In this document: positions 42,846-51,599 of the stretch, piece after piece
Numbering within the stretch: the stretch's first letter is position 1
How the letters are laid out: each line of letters begins with the position of its first letter
NCBI RefSeq assembly: GCF_018861145.1
Contig: NZ_JAHKQT010000004.1
Coordinates: forward strand, 124,001 to 188,000
Source of the DNA: Poseidonibacter lekithochrous
GTDB taxonomy: Bacteria; Campylobacterota; Campylobacteria; Campylobacterales; Arcobacteraceae
Direction of reading: 5' to 3'
Length of the DNA: 64,000 nt
Program-made: the position numbers and the translations under genes
The notes under the pieces: generated by a model
The model's input: the letters and a program-made list of their open reading frames with translations, nothing else
What the model was told of the DNA's origin: nothing
Databases searched by the model: none

Positions 42846-43946
42846 TTAGGTATTTGAATATATTTTTCCATCTCCTGAGATTAAAATAGCCATTCCTTTT
42901 GTATTTTCAAATTGAGAAAGTATAATTAAAAGAATCATCATCAGGGGAACTGATAAAAACATTCCTACAGTCCCCCACATAGCTCCCCACATTACAAGTG
43001 ATAAAATTACAACAAATTGAGATATATTTAATTTATTTCCCATTAGTTTTGGATAAATTACATTTCCAATAATAAACTGTATAGCTGTTAAAGATATAAG
43101 AAAAAATATAACTTCAGAAAGTTCTGCAAATTGAATAAGTGCAAACATAGTAGGAATTATAACTGCAATTATACTTCCAATTGAAGGAATAAAGTTTAAA
43201 ATAAAAGCTAAAAATCCCCAAAGAACTGCACCTTGTAAAGAAAAAAATTCACAAATTAAATATGTTAAAAAACCTGTACTTAAACTAATGATGGTAGTAA
43301 TTGAGATATACATTCTAATAGTCTTTGAAACACTAGATAAAACTTCCTTAGCTTTTGCCCTATTCTCATAATTAGGAAAAAGTGCATTTATTTTTGCATT
43401 AAAAAACCTTTGATCTAAAAGTAAAAATAAAACATATAATAAAATTTGCATAATATTACTAACAATTGAACTAAACGCTGCAATTACTTTATTTATTAAA
43501 GAGGCAATACTAAACTGCTCAAATAACTTCTCAAATTTATCTGATAAATCAAAACCAGTTGACACTGAGAGTTTTTCAATTATTGCATAGAATTTATCAT
43601 CTAGTTGGGCAATAGTAGAACTTAATTCAACCATGCTAGTAGCAATAAAACTTCCAATTTGGAGCATAGAAACTACTATTATTATCAAAGATAAGGGTAT
43701 GGAGATAAATTCACCAAAATTTGAAGTCATAAAAGGAAGTCGTTTTATTTGATTTGCAAGTGCATTAATTAAAAACCAAATTAGAATTGCAATTGCAATG
43801 GGTGTTAAAATATTACTTAAACTTGAAAAAGCAAAAACAATTAATGAAAGAAAAGCAAAGAAATAAAATGCTGATGCAAAATTTGTATTATATATCTTTG
43901 AAGAAGGATTATTTTTAGTTACTATATTTTTGTTTAAATGGTCCAA
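42846..43946 (-). CDS. AI-2E transporter family (UPF0118) membrane protein
   Basis: About eight membrane segments in the PerM/YdiK/TqsA layout: three near the N-terminus (about 25-95), a soluble loop (about 95-145), then segments from 150 on. The family motifs AVLWGFLAFILNFIPSIGSIIA and GNVIYPKLMGNKLNISQFVVILSLVMWG are clear. Members export AI-2 or act as Na+/H+ antiporters, so the substrate is uncertain. The 366-residue length is normal. It is transcribed alone, convergent with the HTH gene. Confidence 0.9.
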   Translation of the reverse strand: MDHLNKNIVTKNNPSSKIYNTNFASAFYFFAFLSLIVFAFSSLSNILTPIAIAILIWFLINALANQIKRLPFMTSNFGEFISIPLSLIIIVVSMLQIGSFIATSMVELSSTIAQLDDKFYAIIEKLSVSTGFDLSDKFEKLFEQFSIASLINKVIAAFSSIVSNIMQILLYVLFLLLDQRFFNAKINALFPNYENRAKAKEVLSSVSKTIRMYISITTIISLSTGFLTYLICEFFSLQGAVLWGFLAFILNFIPSIGSIIAVIIPTMFALIQFAELSEVIFFLISLTAIQFIIGNVIYPKLMGNKLNISQFVVILSLVMWGAMWGTVGMFLSVPLMMILLIILSQFENTKGMAILISGDGKIYSNT

Positions 43947-43990
43947 ATTCTACCTTTTTAATTTATTGTATATAATAACTAATAGTTTAT

Positions 43991-44641
43991 TTAAACTTCT
44001 TTCTCTAAAGCTTTTTCTGAATCAGTTTTTAATAATTCTGCAATTTTAGCATCAATTACTTCTAAACTTTTTTCTTGTGTTTTAACAGAAATATCAGGAA
44101 GTTCTCCACCGAAGAGTTTTTTAGCTTCTTCAAAACCTTGAACTAAACCTTTTCTGCTTTCTTGAAGTGCTTCTAAATTATCTCCAGTCATATTTAAGAC
44201 AAAAGAAGTAACTCTTGCAGATGTTTCATCTATTCCAAAAAAACCACCTTTAGAAACTAAAGCTTTTGCTTCACCTTGTGTAAGTTCACTTAAAGCTTTA
44301 CCTTCATATCCAATTGATTCTAAAGATAATCCACTTTCAGTCGTTTTTCCATTAAAAAAATTTATATAATCATCGTTTCCATTAACTAAGTTTGTTAAAA
44401 TTTGCTGTGCATTTGTATTACCCTGGATAGATTCTGCACTTTTAACTTTTAGATAATTCATAATACTATGCGTTGAAATTGAAACATTAACGGCTGCATG
44501 ATGAAGTTTAGTATCATTTTTATTCTCAACTATATCGGTATATCCTTCTTTAGAACTAGCTATTTGCTCAGAAGCTTTCGCCATATTTTCATTGAATGCA
44601 TTCAAATATTGATTAGTTTGACTCGGATTTATAGTATTCAT
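43991..44641 (-). CDS. Soluble protein of unknown function, DUF5610-like end
   Basis: 216 residues. The N-terminus is polar and helical (NPSQTNQYLNAFNENMAKAS). The central GLSLESIGYEGKALSELTQGEAKALVSKGGFFG and C-terminal ARVTSFVLNMTGDNLEALQESRKGLVQGFEEAKK and LPDISVKTQ resemble a motif set I know from DUF5610-type proteins and from sequences mis-called hydrogenase-4 component G; the match is by eye. No catalytic residues are recognisable. No signal peptide. It is transcribed alone (TTATCC leader), between the AI-2E family gene and a membrane protein. Confidence 0.65.
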   Translation of the reverse strand: MNTINPSQTNQYLNAFNENMAKASEQIASSKEGYTDIVENKNDTKLHHAAVNVSISTHSIMNYLKVKSAESIQGNTNAQQILTNLVNGNDDYINFFNGKTTESGLSLESIGYEGKALSELTQGEAKALVSKGGFFGIDETSARVTSFVLNMTGDNLEALQESRKGLVQGFEEAKKLFGGELPDISVKTQEKSLEVIDAKIAELLKTDSEKALEKEV

Positions 44642-44757
44642 TATTTATCCTTTATAATCATTATTATACTTATACAATTCTTAATTTTATCTTAAAAATA
44701 ATATATGAGATTATATACATATATTTGCTCTTTATTAAAGGATAAAATACAATATAA

Positions 44758-45348
44758 TTATAGTTTTTTATATTTATCAAGAAGTATATTAATTTCACTT
44801 CTCATCGTATTGTAATAACCTTTTGAACTTGTGTATATAAAAAATACTGATTGAACCATAAAAAAGTAATATGTATTTGTATAACCTATATATACAAAAA
44901 TAATATCAGCTACAAAAAAACAAATAAAAGCGTAAGATCGAATTATATGATTTGGACTTGAAAGTAAAAAACTTCCAACTATGGCAATTAAAGAAGCTAT
45001 TAAATCTATAATTAAAATATTAAAATCAATATTTTCAATTTTTGGTAAAATTGTGGAAATTAAAATTAGACTATAAATAATAAGAATTATACTGATAATA
45101 GAGACATCTCTTCTTTTGTTTTTTGTTAGTTTATAAATTCCTAAAATTGCAGTTATAAAAAATAAAATCATTTGTATTATTACAGGAACTTTCCCATTTA
45201 AAACAAAAAAAGTTAATAATGCAAGATTAGAAATAAAAAAACTAATAAATCCAAAATATAAAGGTCTTGTATTTTCTTTAGAACTTAAAGACATTAAATA
45301 TGCACCTGCTATAGAAAAAATTGCACCAGTTGCTTCTAGAATTATCAT
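44758..45348 (-). CDS. Small integral membrane protein with internal duplication
   Basis: 196 residues with six membrane segments arranged as two similar units of three: residues 5-67 (GAIFSIAGAYLMSLSS..., FGFISFFISNLALLTFFVL, MILFFITAILGIYK) and 110-178 (SLIAIVGSFLLSS..., AFICFFVADIIFVYIG, QSVFFIYTSSKGYYN). Both units have the S-x-x-G-S/A-x-L-S opening. The pattern recalls small PnuC- or YgjV-like carriers, but the signature residues are not clear and the substrate is unknown. The gene stands alone, divergent from the DTW gene. Confidence 0.75.
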   Translation of the reverse strand: MIILEATGAIFSIAGAYLMSLSSKENTRPLYFGFISFFISNLALLTFFVLNGKVPVIIQMILFFITAILGIYKLTKNKRRDVSIISIILIIYSLILISTILPKIENIDFNILIIDLIASLIAIVGSFLLSSPNHIIRSYAFICFFVADIIFVYIGYTNTYYFFMVQSVFFIYTSSKGYYNTMRSEINILLDKYKKL

Positions 45349-45424
45349 TGGTTCTCACTTTTTTAAATTTATGCAATTATATTCATATAATCCAAAATAC
45401 TTATAAATATAATAAATATTTGAC

Positions 45425-45430
45425 TATAAT
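45425..45430 (+). promoter_or_regulatory. Likely -10 box of the DTW-domain gene
   Basis: TATAAT preceded by TGAC, 26 bases before the TTG start. Confidence 0.4.
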
Positions 45431-45456
45431 TTCATAAATTAATTAGAAAGTTCAAT

Positions 45457-46116
45457 TTGCAAGATTTTAAAAATAGAGAAAAATGTTATAAATGTTATAG
45501 ACCCAAAAGTTCGTGTATGTGCGAACATATAATAAAACCTTTAAAAACAAATACAAAATTTGTAATTCTTATGCATCCAAAAGAGTTTAAAAAAACAAAA
45601 AATGGAACAGGACATTTAACAAATAATTCAATAGAAAATTGTGAACTTCATGTAGGAATTGACTTTACAAATAATGAGAGAATAAATACACTAATAAATA
45701 GTAATGAATATGAACCTTTTGTTTTATACCCTAGTAAAAATTCTATTAAACTAAATGATGAAAAAATAGGTTCAAAAAAAAATGCATTGATTTTTATAAT
45801 CGATTCTACTTGGCCTTGTTCTAAAAAAATGCTAAGACTTAGCAAAAACCTTGCCTCTTTAAAGAAAGTTAGCTTTACTCACGACAAATCTTCAATTTTT
45901 ACTATTAAAACTCAACCAAATGAACACTGTTTATCAACTATTGAATCAACTCTTTGTGTATTGGAACAATTAAATAAACATGATATTGAAAATATTAAAA
46001 ACATATATCTTGAAGAGTTCTTGAACCCTTTTAAAAAGATGGTTGCCTTTCAAATTTCTTGCACAGATGAAGATAAAAAATATATAAGATTTAAAACAAA
46101 TTCTTCTTATAAATAA
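45457..46116 (+). CDS. DTW-domain protein, tRNA-uridine aminocarboxypropyltransferase family
   Basis: The DTW family (TapT/TuaA) adds the 3-amino-3-carboxypropyl group to uridine in tRNA (acp3U47). An N-terminal zinc-ribbon-like cysteine cluster (C10, C13, then CMC at about 20-22) is followed by ILMHPKEFKKTKNGTGHL and the DTW motif, here DSTWPCSKKML (about 116-126), then SFTHDKSSIFTIKTQP and the CLSTIESTLCVLE helix. The DS instead of DG before TW is a mild variation. The start is TTG, at the promoter spacing given. The 219-residue length is normal. Confidence 0.88.
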   Translation: MQDFKNREKCYKCYRPKSSCMCEHIIKPLKTNTKFVILMHPKEFKKTKNGTGHLTNNSIENCELHVGIDFTNNERINTLINSNEYEPFVLYPSKNSIKLNDEKIGSKKNALIFIIDSTWPCSKKMLRLSKNLASLKKVSFTHDKSSIFTIKTQPNEHCLSTIESTLCVLEQLNKHDIENIKNIYLEEFLNPFKKMVAFQISCTDEDKKYIRFKTNSSYK

Positions 46117-46118
46117 AT

Positions 46119-47384
46119 TTAATCCATATAATTATAAGTAAGAATAGCTTTTCTTTCAAGTTTATTAAATAACCAAATTTTTTGCACAAACTTATCTATT
46201 AAAACAATAACAATATCATCTCCATGTGGAACAAGATAAAGTTGAGGAAGAGGAGAAGTCTTTTTATAATGATAGTTAAATCCTAGTAACTTATCATCTA
46301 AATTATATTCTGTGTTAAAATTACCTTTTTGATCAAAAACAAAAATTCCATTTTTTTTCCAATTTGAAGATAAAAAAGTATTACTTAAATTATCATAAGA
46401 TAGAGAATTAATAGAAAAGTCATCAATATATTTTCTAATTGATTTCCAAGATTCATCTAAAGCATCAAAAATATAAAATTCTCCATTTCTATTTGCAATA
46501 TAAACCATATCAGATAAGTTATCATAGGCAATTCCTTTGGGTTTAGTAATTCTTCCAAGAATAGGCATAAGTTTTATCACTTCTTTTTTTGTTGCTGTAT
46601 TTATTATTTTTAAGCCATTTTTTATTATTTCATAAATTTTTGTTTTATCAGGTGAACTTGTTACATTATTTTTAATTTCAGTTAATATATTTTTATTATT
46701 CATAGGTCCTTGTAAAGTAAAGGGGATAAAATCATAATTATTTGAGATTAAATTAAATGTGAAATTAACCTTTGGTTCTTTTGAATTTAAATAATTTAAT
46801 GAAAATTTTGAATTAGAATCAATATTATCTATTTGTATTTTAGAATCTATTATTTCACTACCATAAAAATAATCGATATTATCTTTTTGACTTATTTTTC
46901 CTATATATTTTAGTAATTCTACAAATTCAATATTTTCTACATTTAAATCTAATTTTAATTCTTTTTTATATTTATAAATTACTTCCTTTGAAACTACTGT
47001 ATTTTGATTATTATAAACGATAAGCTTTATATTTGTAGTATCACTAGGAATTATGTTCCATTTAGTTTGATCCTTTGAACTTAATATTAAAATAACATCT
47101 TTATGAGGTCTATTAATATTAATAGTTACTACTTTTTCATCTTTTTCATCACTTATAGTTTCATTTCCACTTATAACAAAAACTTCATTATCTTTTTTTA
47201 AAGAAAATTCAATAATATCATCTTTATCTTCTACATTTTTTGCAGAATAAATTATATTTTTCTCATTTTGAGAAAGATTAATTAGTCCATTAATAGCTAT
47301 AGTTTTTTCTAAATTCAAATTTATATAATAAAAAGTGAACAGCACCAAAACAAATAAACTAATACATCCAAAAAATAACTTCAT
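46119..47384 (-). CDS. Uncharacterised exported or membrane-anchored protein, possible propeller end
   Basis: 421 residues with one N-terminal membrane segment (about 3-22) and a large probably periplasmic body. The last 150 residues (ITKPKGIAYDNLSDMVYIANRNGEFYIFDA..., INSLSYDNLSNTFLSSN...GIFVFDQKGNF) have the repeat rhythm of NHL/SMP-30-like beta-propeller blades; about three blades are visible. The first part is strand-rich and rich in Asn, Ile and Lys with no recognisable motif. It ends 3 bases from the DTW gene on the other strand. Function unknown. Confidence 0.6.
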   Translation of the reverse strand: MKLFFGCISLFVLVLFTFYYINLNLEKTIAINGLINLSQNEKNIIYSAKNVEDKDDIIEFSLKKDNEVFVISGNETISDEKDEKVVTININRPHKDVILILSSKDQTKWNIIPSDTTNIKLIVYNNQNTVVSKEVIYKYKKELKLDLNVENIEFVELLKYIGKISQKDNIDYFYGSEIIDSKIQIDNIDSNSKFSLNYLNSKEPKVNFTFNLISNNYDFIPFTLQGPMNNKNILTEIKNNVTSSPDKTKIYEIIKNGLKIINTATKKEVIKLMPILGRITKPKGIAYDNLSDMVYIANRNGEFYIFDALDESWKSIRKYIDDFSINSLSYDNLSNTFLSSNWKKNGIFVFDQKGNFNTEYNLDDKLLGFNYHYKKTSPLPQLYLVPHGDDIVIVLIDKFVQKIWLFNKLERKAILTYNYMD

Positions 47385-47625
47385 ATAACTCCTAATTTTT
47401 TATTATTTTATATTATAACTTCTTTTTATAAAATTATTATTACTAAAAAGTATTTTTTGTATTTTTATTAATAATTGTAATAAATTTATAATATTTTTTT
47501 ATAAAAATACTCATTTACTCTCAAAAAATAAAAAATATTATTAGCAATAAGATAAGATATCTAATTATTTATATTTTTACTAAAATATATCATAATCATT
47601 AAAGCTATTTTAGTTGTTTTTTCAC

Positions 47626-47631
47626 TATAAT
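47626..47631 (+). promoter_or_regulatory. Likely -10 box of the L,D-transpeptidase gene
   Basis: TATAAT after TTTTTTCAC, 36 bases before the ATG. The preceding gap (47385-47652) is strongly AT-rich, with no gene visible. Confidence 0.45.
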
Positions 47632-47667
47632 AGGCAAAAATTATAAATTTATTTGGAGATAAACCCT

Positions 47668-49593
47668 ATGTACAATTCTAAGTTTGTATTTACTACTTTA
47701 TTTCTTTGTACTTCACTATTTGCTGCAACAGATATTAAACCATCTCAAATAGAAAAAGTAGTACAAATTGAGAAATATAAAAAAGTAGAAAATATATTAC
47801 CAAGTGAAGAAGAAGTCTTCGTCAGTAATAGTACTAAAACTGTGAAAGAACTACTGTCTTATAAAAAAATACCCAACTCATTCTTATCTAAAACATCAAT
47901 TAGAAATTACTATAAAAATTTTGATAATCAATTAATCTGGAGTGATATAAATGGCATAAAAGATATTTCACTTTCTTTACTAGAAACAATTAAAAAAGAC
48001 CCTGTATTAAAGCCAAATGTAAAAAAAGCATTTAATCTTGACAGAATATTAAAAGAACTGAAAAGTCTAGAAAAAACTAATGATTCATACATGGAAAGTA
48101 TGGCAAAAATAGATTTTATGCTAACTAGTATTTATGATAAATACATGAGCTATTTATCAAAGGGATATATTAATTGGAAAGGTTTTAAAAGAGAACTTAG
48201 AAAATTAGACCAAAAAGAAGAAATTCTTGCTGATTGGGAAAAGTTTAATGTAAATAAAAATTCTGCAAAACTTTTAAAAACAGCAATACTAGAGAATGAT
48301 CTATCAGTTGCTTTTAATGAAGTAAATTATACTTATCCCAAAGCAAAAGAGTTAGCTAATACTATATTAGAGTTTGAAAAGTTAGCAAGTGAAGGTGGAT
48401 ATATAAAACTTCCAAAATTTAAAGTACTTAAAGTTGGAGATAGTTCAAGTATTGTTAAAATTTTAAGAGAAAGATTATTACAAAGTAAAGATTTAAAAGT
48501 AAATACATGTGATATGCAAACTACTATTACACCGGATACAATTTCACAAGTTAAAAGAGATGTACAATTAGATGAAGGAATTATCCCTTATCAAATGGAA
48601 ACTTCTTTAGTTGATAATTGTGAAATATATGATGAAGACTTAAAAGAAGCTGTTATCTCATTTCAAAAAAGTCATGGACTACTAGCTGATGGAATTATTG
48701 GTTCTACAACTAGAAAATATTTAAATATCTCAGTTGAAAGTAAAATTCTTAAAATGAGACTTAATTTAGAAAGAATGAGATGGCTACCAAGAGCATTGGG
48801 TGAGAAATATTTATTAGTTAATATCCCTGATTTTAGGCTAAAAATGTATGAAAACAATGAAGTAAAATTAGATATGAAAACTGTAGTTGGAACTAGAAAA
48901 AATCCTACTCCAATTTTTTCAAATAAAATGTCTTATATTGTTTTAAATCCATATTGGAGAATACCTCCTAGAATTGTAAAAAGAGAGATAATTCCTAAAC
49001 TAATAAAAAATCCTTCTTACTTACATGGTAAAGATATTAAACTATTTGAAAGCTGGGACCATACTTCAACTGAATTTGATTTAGATTCAATTGATTGGAG
49101 TCTATATGATGAAAATAGAGTTGCTACTACAAACCTAACAACTACAATGATTGATGGAGAAGAAGTACAAATTGAAGAAGTTATTGAACCACAAAAAGGT
49201 CCTACAATGAGATTTATACAAATGCCAAGTGATAGAAACCCATTAGGAAGAATGAAATTTATGTTCCCTAATAAATATGCCGTCTATTTACATGATACTC
49301 CTGCAAAAAGATATTTTAACTATACAAAAAGAGCTCTTTCTCATGGTTGTATAAGACTGGAAAGCCCAAAAGAGTTATTAAAAGTAATTGCTTCTGAAGA
49401 TAATAATTTTGACTTTACAAAAGCTTCTAGTATTTTAGAAGATGTTGAGAAAACACAAATTGGACTAAAGAAAAAAATACCTGTACATATGGTATATTTA
49501 ACATCTTGGGTTGATGAAAATAACAATATACAATTTAGAGATGATATTTACAGATATGACAGAATTCAAAAAAGGTTAATGTATAAATTGTAA
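47668..49593 (+). CDS. L,D-transpeptidase, YcbB/LdtD-like
   Basis: Forms 3-3 peptidoglycan cross-links in the periplasm. A signal peptide (about 1-19) precedes an N-terminal scaffold (about 60-240), a PG-binding domain (about 260-350; AVISFQKSHGLLADGIIG) and a YkuD catalytic domain (about 365-590) with the S-H-G-C561-I-R-L motif and an upstream conserved His. The 641 residues match the YcbB size. A TTG at 47653 is also in frame, but the ATG at 47668 has GGAG at good spacing and begins the signal peptide, so I chose it. It is single, with a terminator after it. Confidence 0.93.
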   Translation: MYNSKFVFTTLFLCTSLFAATDIKPSQIEKVVQIEKYKKVENILPSEEEVFVSNSTKTVKELLSYKKIPNSFLSKTSIRNYYKNFDNQLIWSDINGIKDISLSLLETIKKDPVLKPNVKKAFNLDRILKELKSLEKTNDSYMESMAKIDFMLTSIYDKYMSYLSKGYINWKGFKRELRKLDQKEEILADWEKFNVNKNSAKLLKTAILENDLSVAFNEVNYTYPKAKELANTILEFEKLASEGGYIKLPKFKVLKVGDSSSIVKILRERLLQSKDLKVNTCDMQTTITPDTISQVKRDVQLDEGIIPYQMETSLVDNCEIYDEDLKEAVISFQKSHGLLADGIIGSTTRKYLNISVESKILKMRLNLERMRWLPRALGEKYLLVNIPDFRLKMYENNEVKLDMKTVVGTRKNPTPIFSNKMSYIVLNPYWRIPPRIVKREIIPKLIKNPSYLHGKDIKLFESWDHTSTEFDLDSIDWSLYDENRVATTNLTTTMIDGEEVQIEEVIEPQKGPTMRFIQMPSDRNPLGRMKFMFPNKYAVYLHDTPAKRYFNYTKRALSHGCIRLESPKELLKVIASEDNNFDFTKASSILEDVEKTQIGLKKKIPVHMVYLTSWVDENNNIQFRDDIYRYDRIQKRLMYKL

Positions 49594-49600
49594 AGTGGGC

Positions 49601-49635
49601 ATAAAATAAAAAGAGTTTAACTCTTTTTATTTTAT
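49601..49635. terminator. Bidirectional terminator with 15-bp stem
   Basis: ATAAAATAAAAAGAG, a 5-base loop and the exact reverse complement. It lies between the L,D-transpeptidase gene and the convergent 402-residue gene, and the stop of the latter lies in its right arm. Confidence 0.9.
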
Positions 49636-50835
49636 TAATTGTAAATTATCTTTTATATGATTTATATTTGATACATCTAATATATGTTCGGGTTTTAAAA
49701 CTTTCATAAAGAACCTAACTTCAGCATTTGTAAAGCCATCTAACTCTTTATCTTTAATAGAAACTTCATCTTCTTGAAGTCTAATTCGTTTTAACTTACC
49801 ATTTTCTTCTTTAGCATAATATACTAAATCAAGTTCAGATTGATTAACTTTTTCTATAGTTACAATAATCCTATTTGTTCTAACTTTAAGATTAAACTCT
49901 GGATATAAAATCAAAAAGTCATCTTTTAAAATATAACCTATATAAAGTTTTGTATAAATATCAAAAAACAATCCAAGTTTAGCAGAAGAGAAAAACTTTA
50001 AATCAACAGTAAATTTAGGATGAGATCTTGATTTATTTAAAATCCATTCTAATGTTGGAAAATATTGAAATTTTTGATATTTTACTCTATATGTTTCAAT
50101 ATATTTTTTATGTTTTTGAGCTATTAATGTTGTATTGTTCTTCTTAGTTTTTTTAGCAAAGATAATTCTTTTAATTAAATCATCATCATCTAAATCTTTA
50201 GTAACCCAAACAGTTGCATAATCAGGAAAATTCCGTAAACCTACAGATCCTTTTGTAACTATGATAAGTGCTCTAATTATTAAAGTAGGAAATATCATCT
50301 TTAAAAGTGCGTACTTTTTTACAAGCCGTTTATTTAAACTAGCTGTTTTTTTTGATGTACTCATTTCCACAAAGTAAACTGAATCCTTAGTAAAGAATAA
50401 AGCATCAAACTCACTAATATCTTTGTAAGCCGATTTATATACTATTTGAGCACTTCTATCTATTAAAAGTCCACTTTTTATAAAAGCATTCTCTTTATCT
50501 TGATATGGACCTTTTAGTACAAATCTAGTAATCAGCTCTTCACTATAAGCATATTGAAGTAAGAGTTCATAAACTACGTTTTCATAAACCTCACCTCTAA
50601 AACTGCTATATGAAGATATATAAGCTGGATTATCTTCAGAAATATTATTTCTGAATAATGATTTTAAACTTTTACTATCGTATGGATAATGAAATAGATT
50701 TTCTTCTAAGTCATGTATATCTAAATTTTTTATTTTTTCTGTAATATTAAATTGTTGCAAAATTATTAAAGTAAATAAATACTTTTTTCCTTTATTTATA
50801 AGTAAAAGGATTATATCTAAATAAAGATTAATCAA
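49627..50835 (-). CDS. Uncharacterised protein with PD-(D/E)XK-like features
   Basis: 402 residues with no clear family. Residues 80-160 have the layout of a PD-(D/E)XK nuclease core: a helix with G81-E-x-Y-E85 and then a strand pair with F-D144-A-L-F-F and Y-F-V-E157-M-S159. In active enzymes the last position is usually Lys (ExK); here it is Ser, with K162/K163 just after, so the site is either shifted or dead. The C-terminal 150 residues are mixed strand/helix with many charged residues. The first 25 residues are hydrophobic (LYLDIILLLINKGKKYLF) and may be over-called start sequence. Single gene. Confidence 0.5.
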   Translation of the reverse strand: MINLYLDIILLLINKGKKYLFTLIILQQFNITEKIKNLDIHDLEENLFHYPYDSKSLKSLFRNNISEDNPAYISSYSSFRGEVYENVVYELLLQYAYSEELITRFVLKGPYQDKENAFIKSGLLIDRSAQIVYKSAYKDISEFDALFFTKDSVYFVEMSTSKKTASLNKRLVKKYALLKMIFPTLIIRALIIVTKGSVGLRNFPDYATVWVTKDLDDDDLIKRIIFAKKTKKNNTTLIAQKHKKYIETYRVKYQKFQYFPTLEWILNKSRSHPKFTVDLKFFSSAKLGLFFDIYTKLYIGYILKDDFLILYPEFNLKVRTNRIIVTIEKVNQSELDLVYYAKEENGKLKRIRLQEDEVSIKDKELDGFTNAEVRFFMKVLKPEHILDVSNINHIKDNLQLIK

Positions 50836-50848
50836 GTTTAATTTAGTA

Positions 50849-50854
50849 TATAAT
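50849..50854 (+). promoter_or_regulatory. Likely -10 box of the SDR gene
   Basis: TATAAT 39 bases before the ATG, between divergent genes; AAAAGGA lies near the start codon. Confidence 0.45.
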
Positions 50855-50893
50855 ATAAATAATTAATAATTTATTCTAAAAGGAAATAATCCA

Positions 50894-51583
50894 ATGTCAA
50901 AAAATATTCTAATAACAGGTTGTAGTTCAGGATTAGGACTAGCTCTTACAAACTACTATTTAGAAAAAAACTATAAAGTTTTTGGAATTGGTAGAAATAA
51001 ACCGGATATCAAAAATCAAAACTTTTCATTTTATTCTTTTGATTTATCAAATACCTCTTTAATTAAAAAAGAATTAAACGATTTTATAATTTCAATAGGA
51101 AATATTGATACTGTATATTTAAATGCTGGCAGACTAGGAGAAATTAAAGAATTAAATAAATTAGCTATAGAAGAGATACAAAAAGTTTATGTATTAAATG
51201 TATATGCAAATAAGGAATTACTAGATATTTTAGCGAACACTAATACAAAAAATATTATAGCTTTATCCTCAGGAGCTTCAAAAAATGGCTCTAAAGGATG
51301 GGCTTCATACTCTTTATCAAAAGCTGGTTTAAATATGCTTGTTAATCTTTATTCAAAAGAGTTAATAAATACAAAAATTTTAGCAGTTGCCCCAGGTGTT
51401 ATTCAAACACCTATGACAGATTACATTCGACATGAAATAGATGATAATATCTTTACATCAGCAAAAGTTTTAAAAGCAGGAGTTATACAAAAACCAAGTG
51501 AAGCTGCTCAAAGATTAGATAATTTTCTTACTAGAATAGATGACTTTGAATCTGGTTCATTTATTGATGTAAGGCAAATATAA
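50894..51583 (+). CDS. SDR-family oxidoreductase
   Basis: Short-chain dehydrogenase/reductase with a Rossmann fold. The cofactor motif is T8-G-C-S-S-G-L-G, N77-A-G is intact, and the catalytic residues are S125/S126, Y139 and K143 (SYSLSKAG). The APGVIQTPM stretch is conserved. At 229 residues the chain is typical of the classical type. The substrate cannot be told from sequence. It is a single gene under its own promoter, convergent with the membrane diguanylate cyclase. Confidence 0.9.
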   Translation: MSKNILITGCSSGLGLALTNYYLEKNYKVFGIGRNKPDIKNQNFSFYSFDLSNTSLIKKELNDFIISIGNIDTVYLNAGRLGEIKELNKLAIEEIQKVYVLNVYANKELLDILANTNTKNIIALSSGASKNGSKGWASYSLSKAGLNMLVNLYSKELINTKILAVAPGVIQTPMTDYIRHEIDDNIFTSAKVLKAGVIQKPSEAAQRLDNFLTRIDDFESGSFIDVRQI

Positions 51584-51599
51584 ATATAGAAATTAGATA

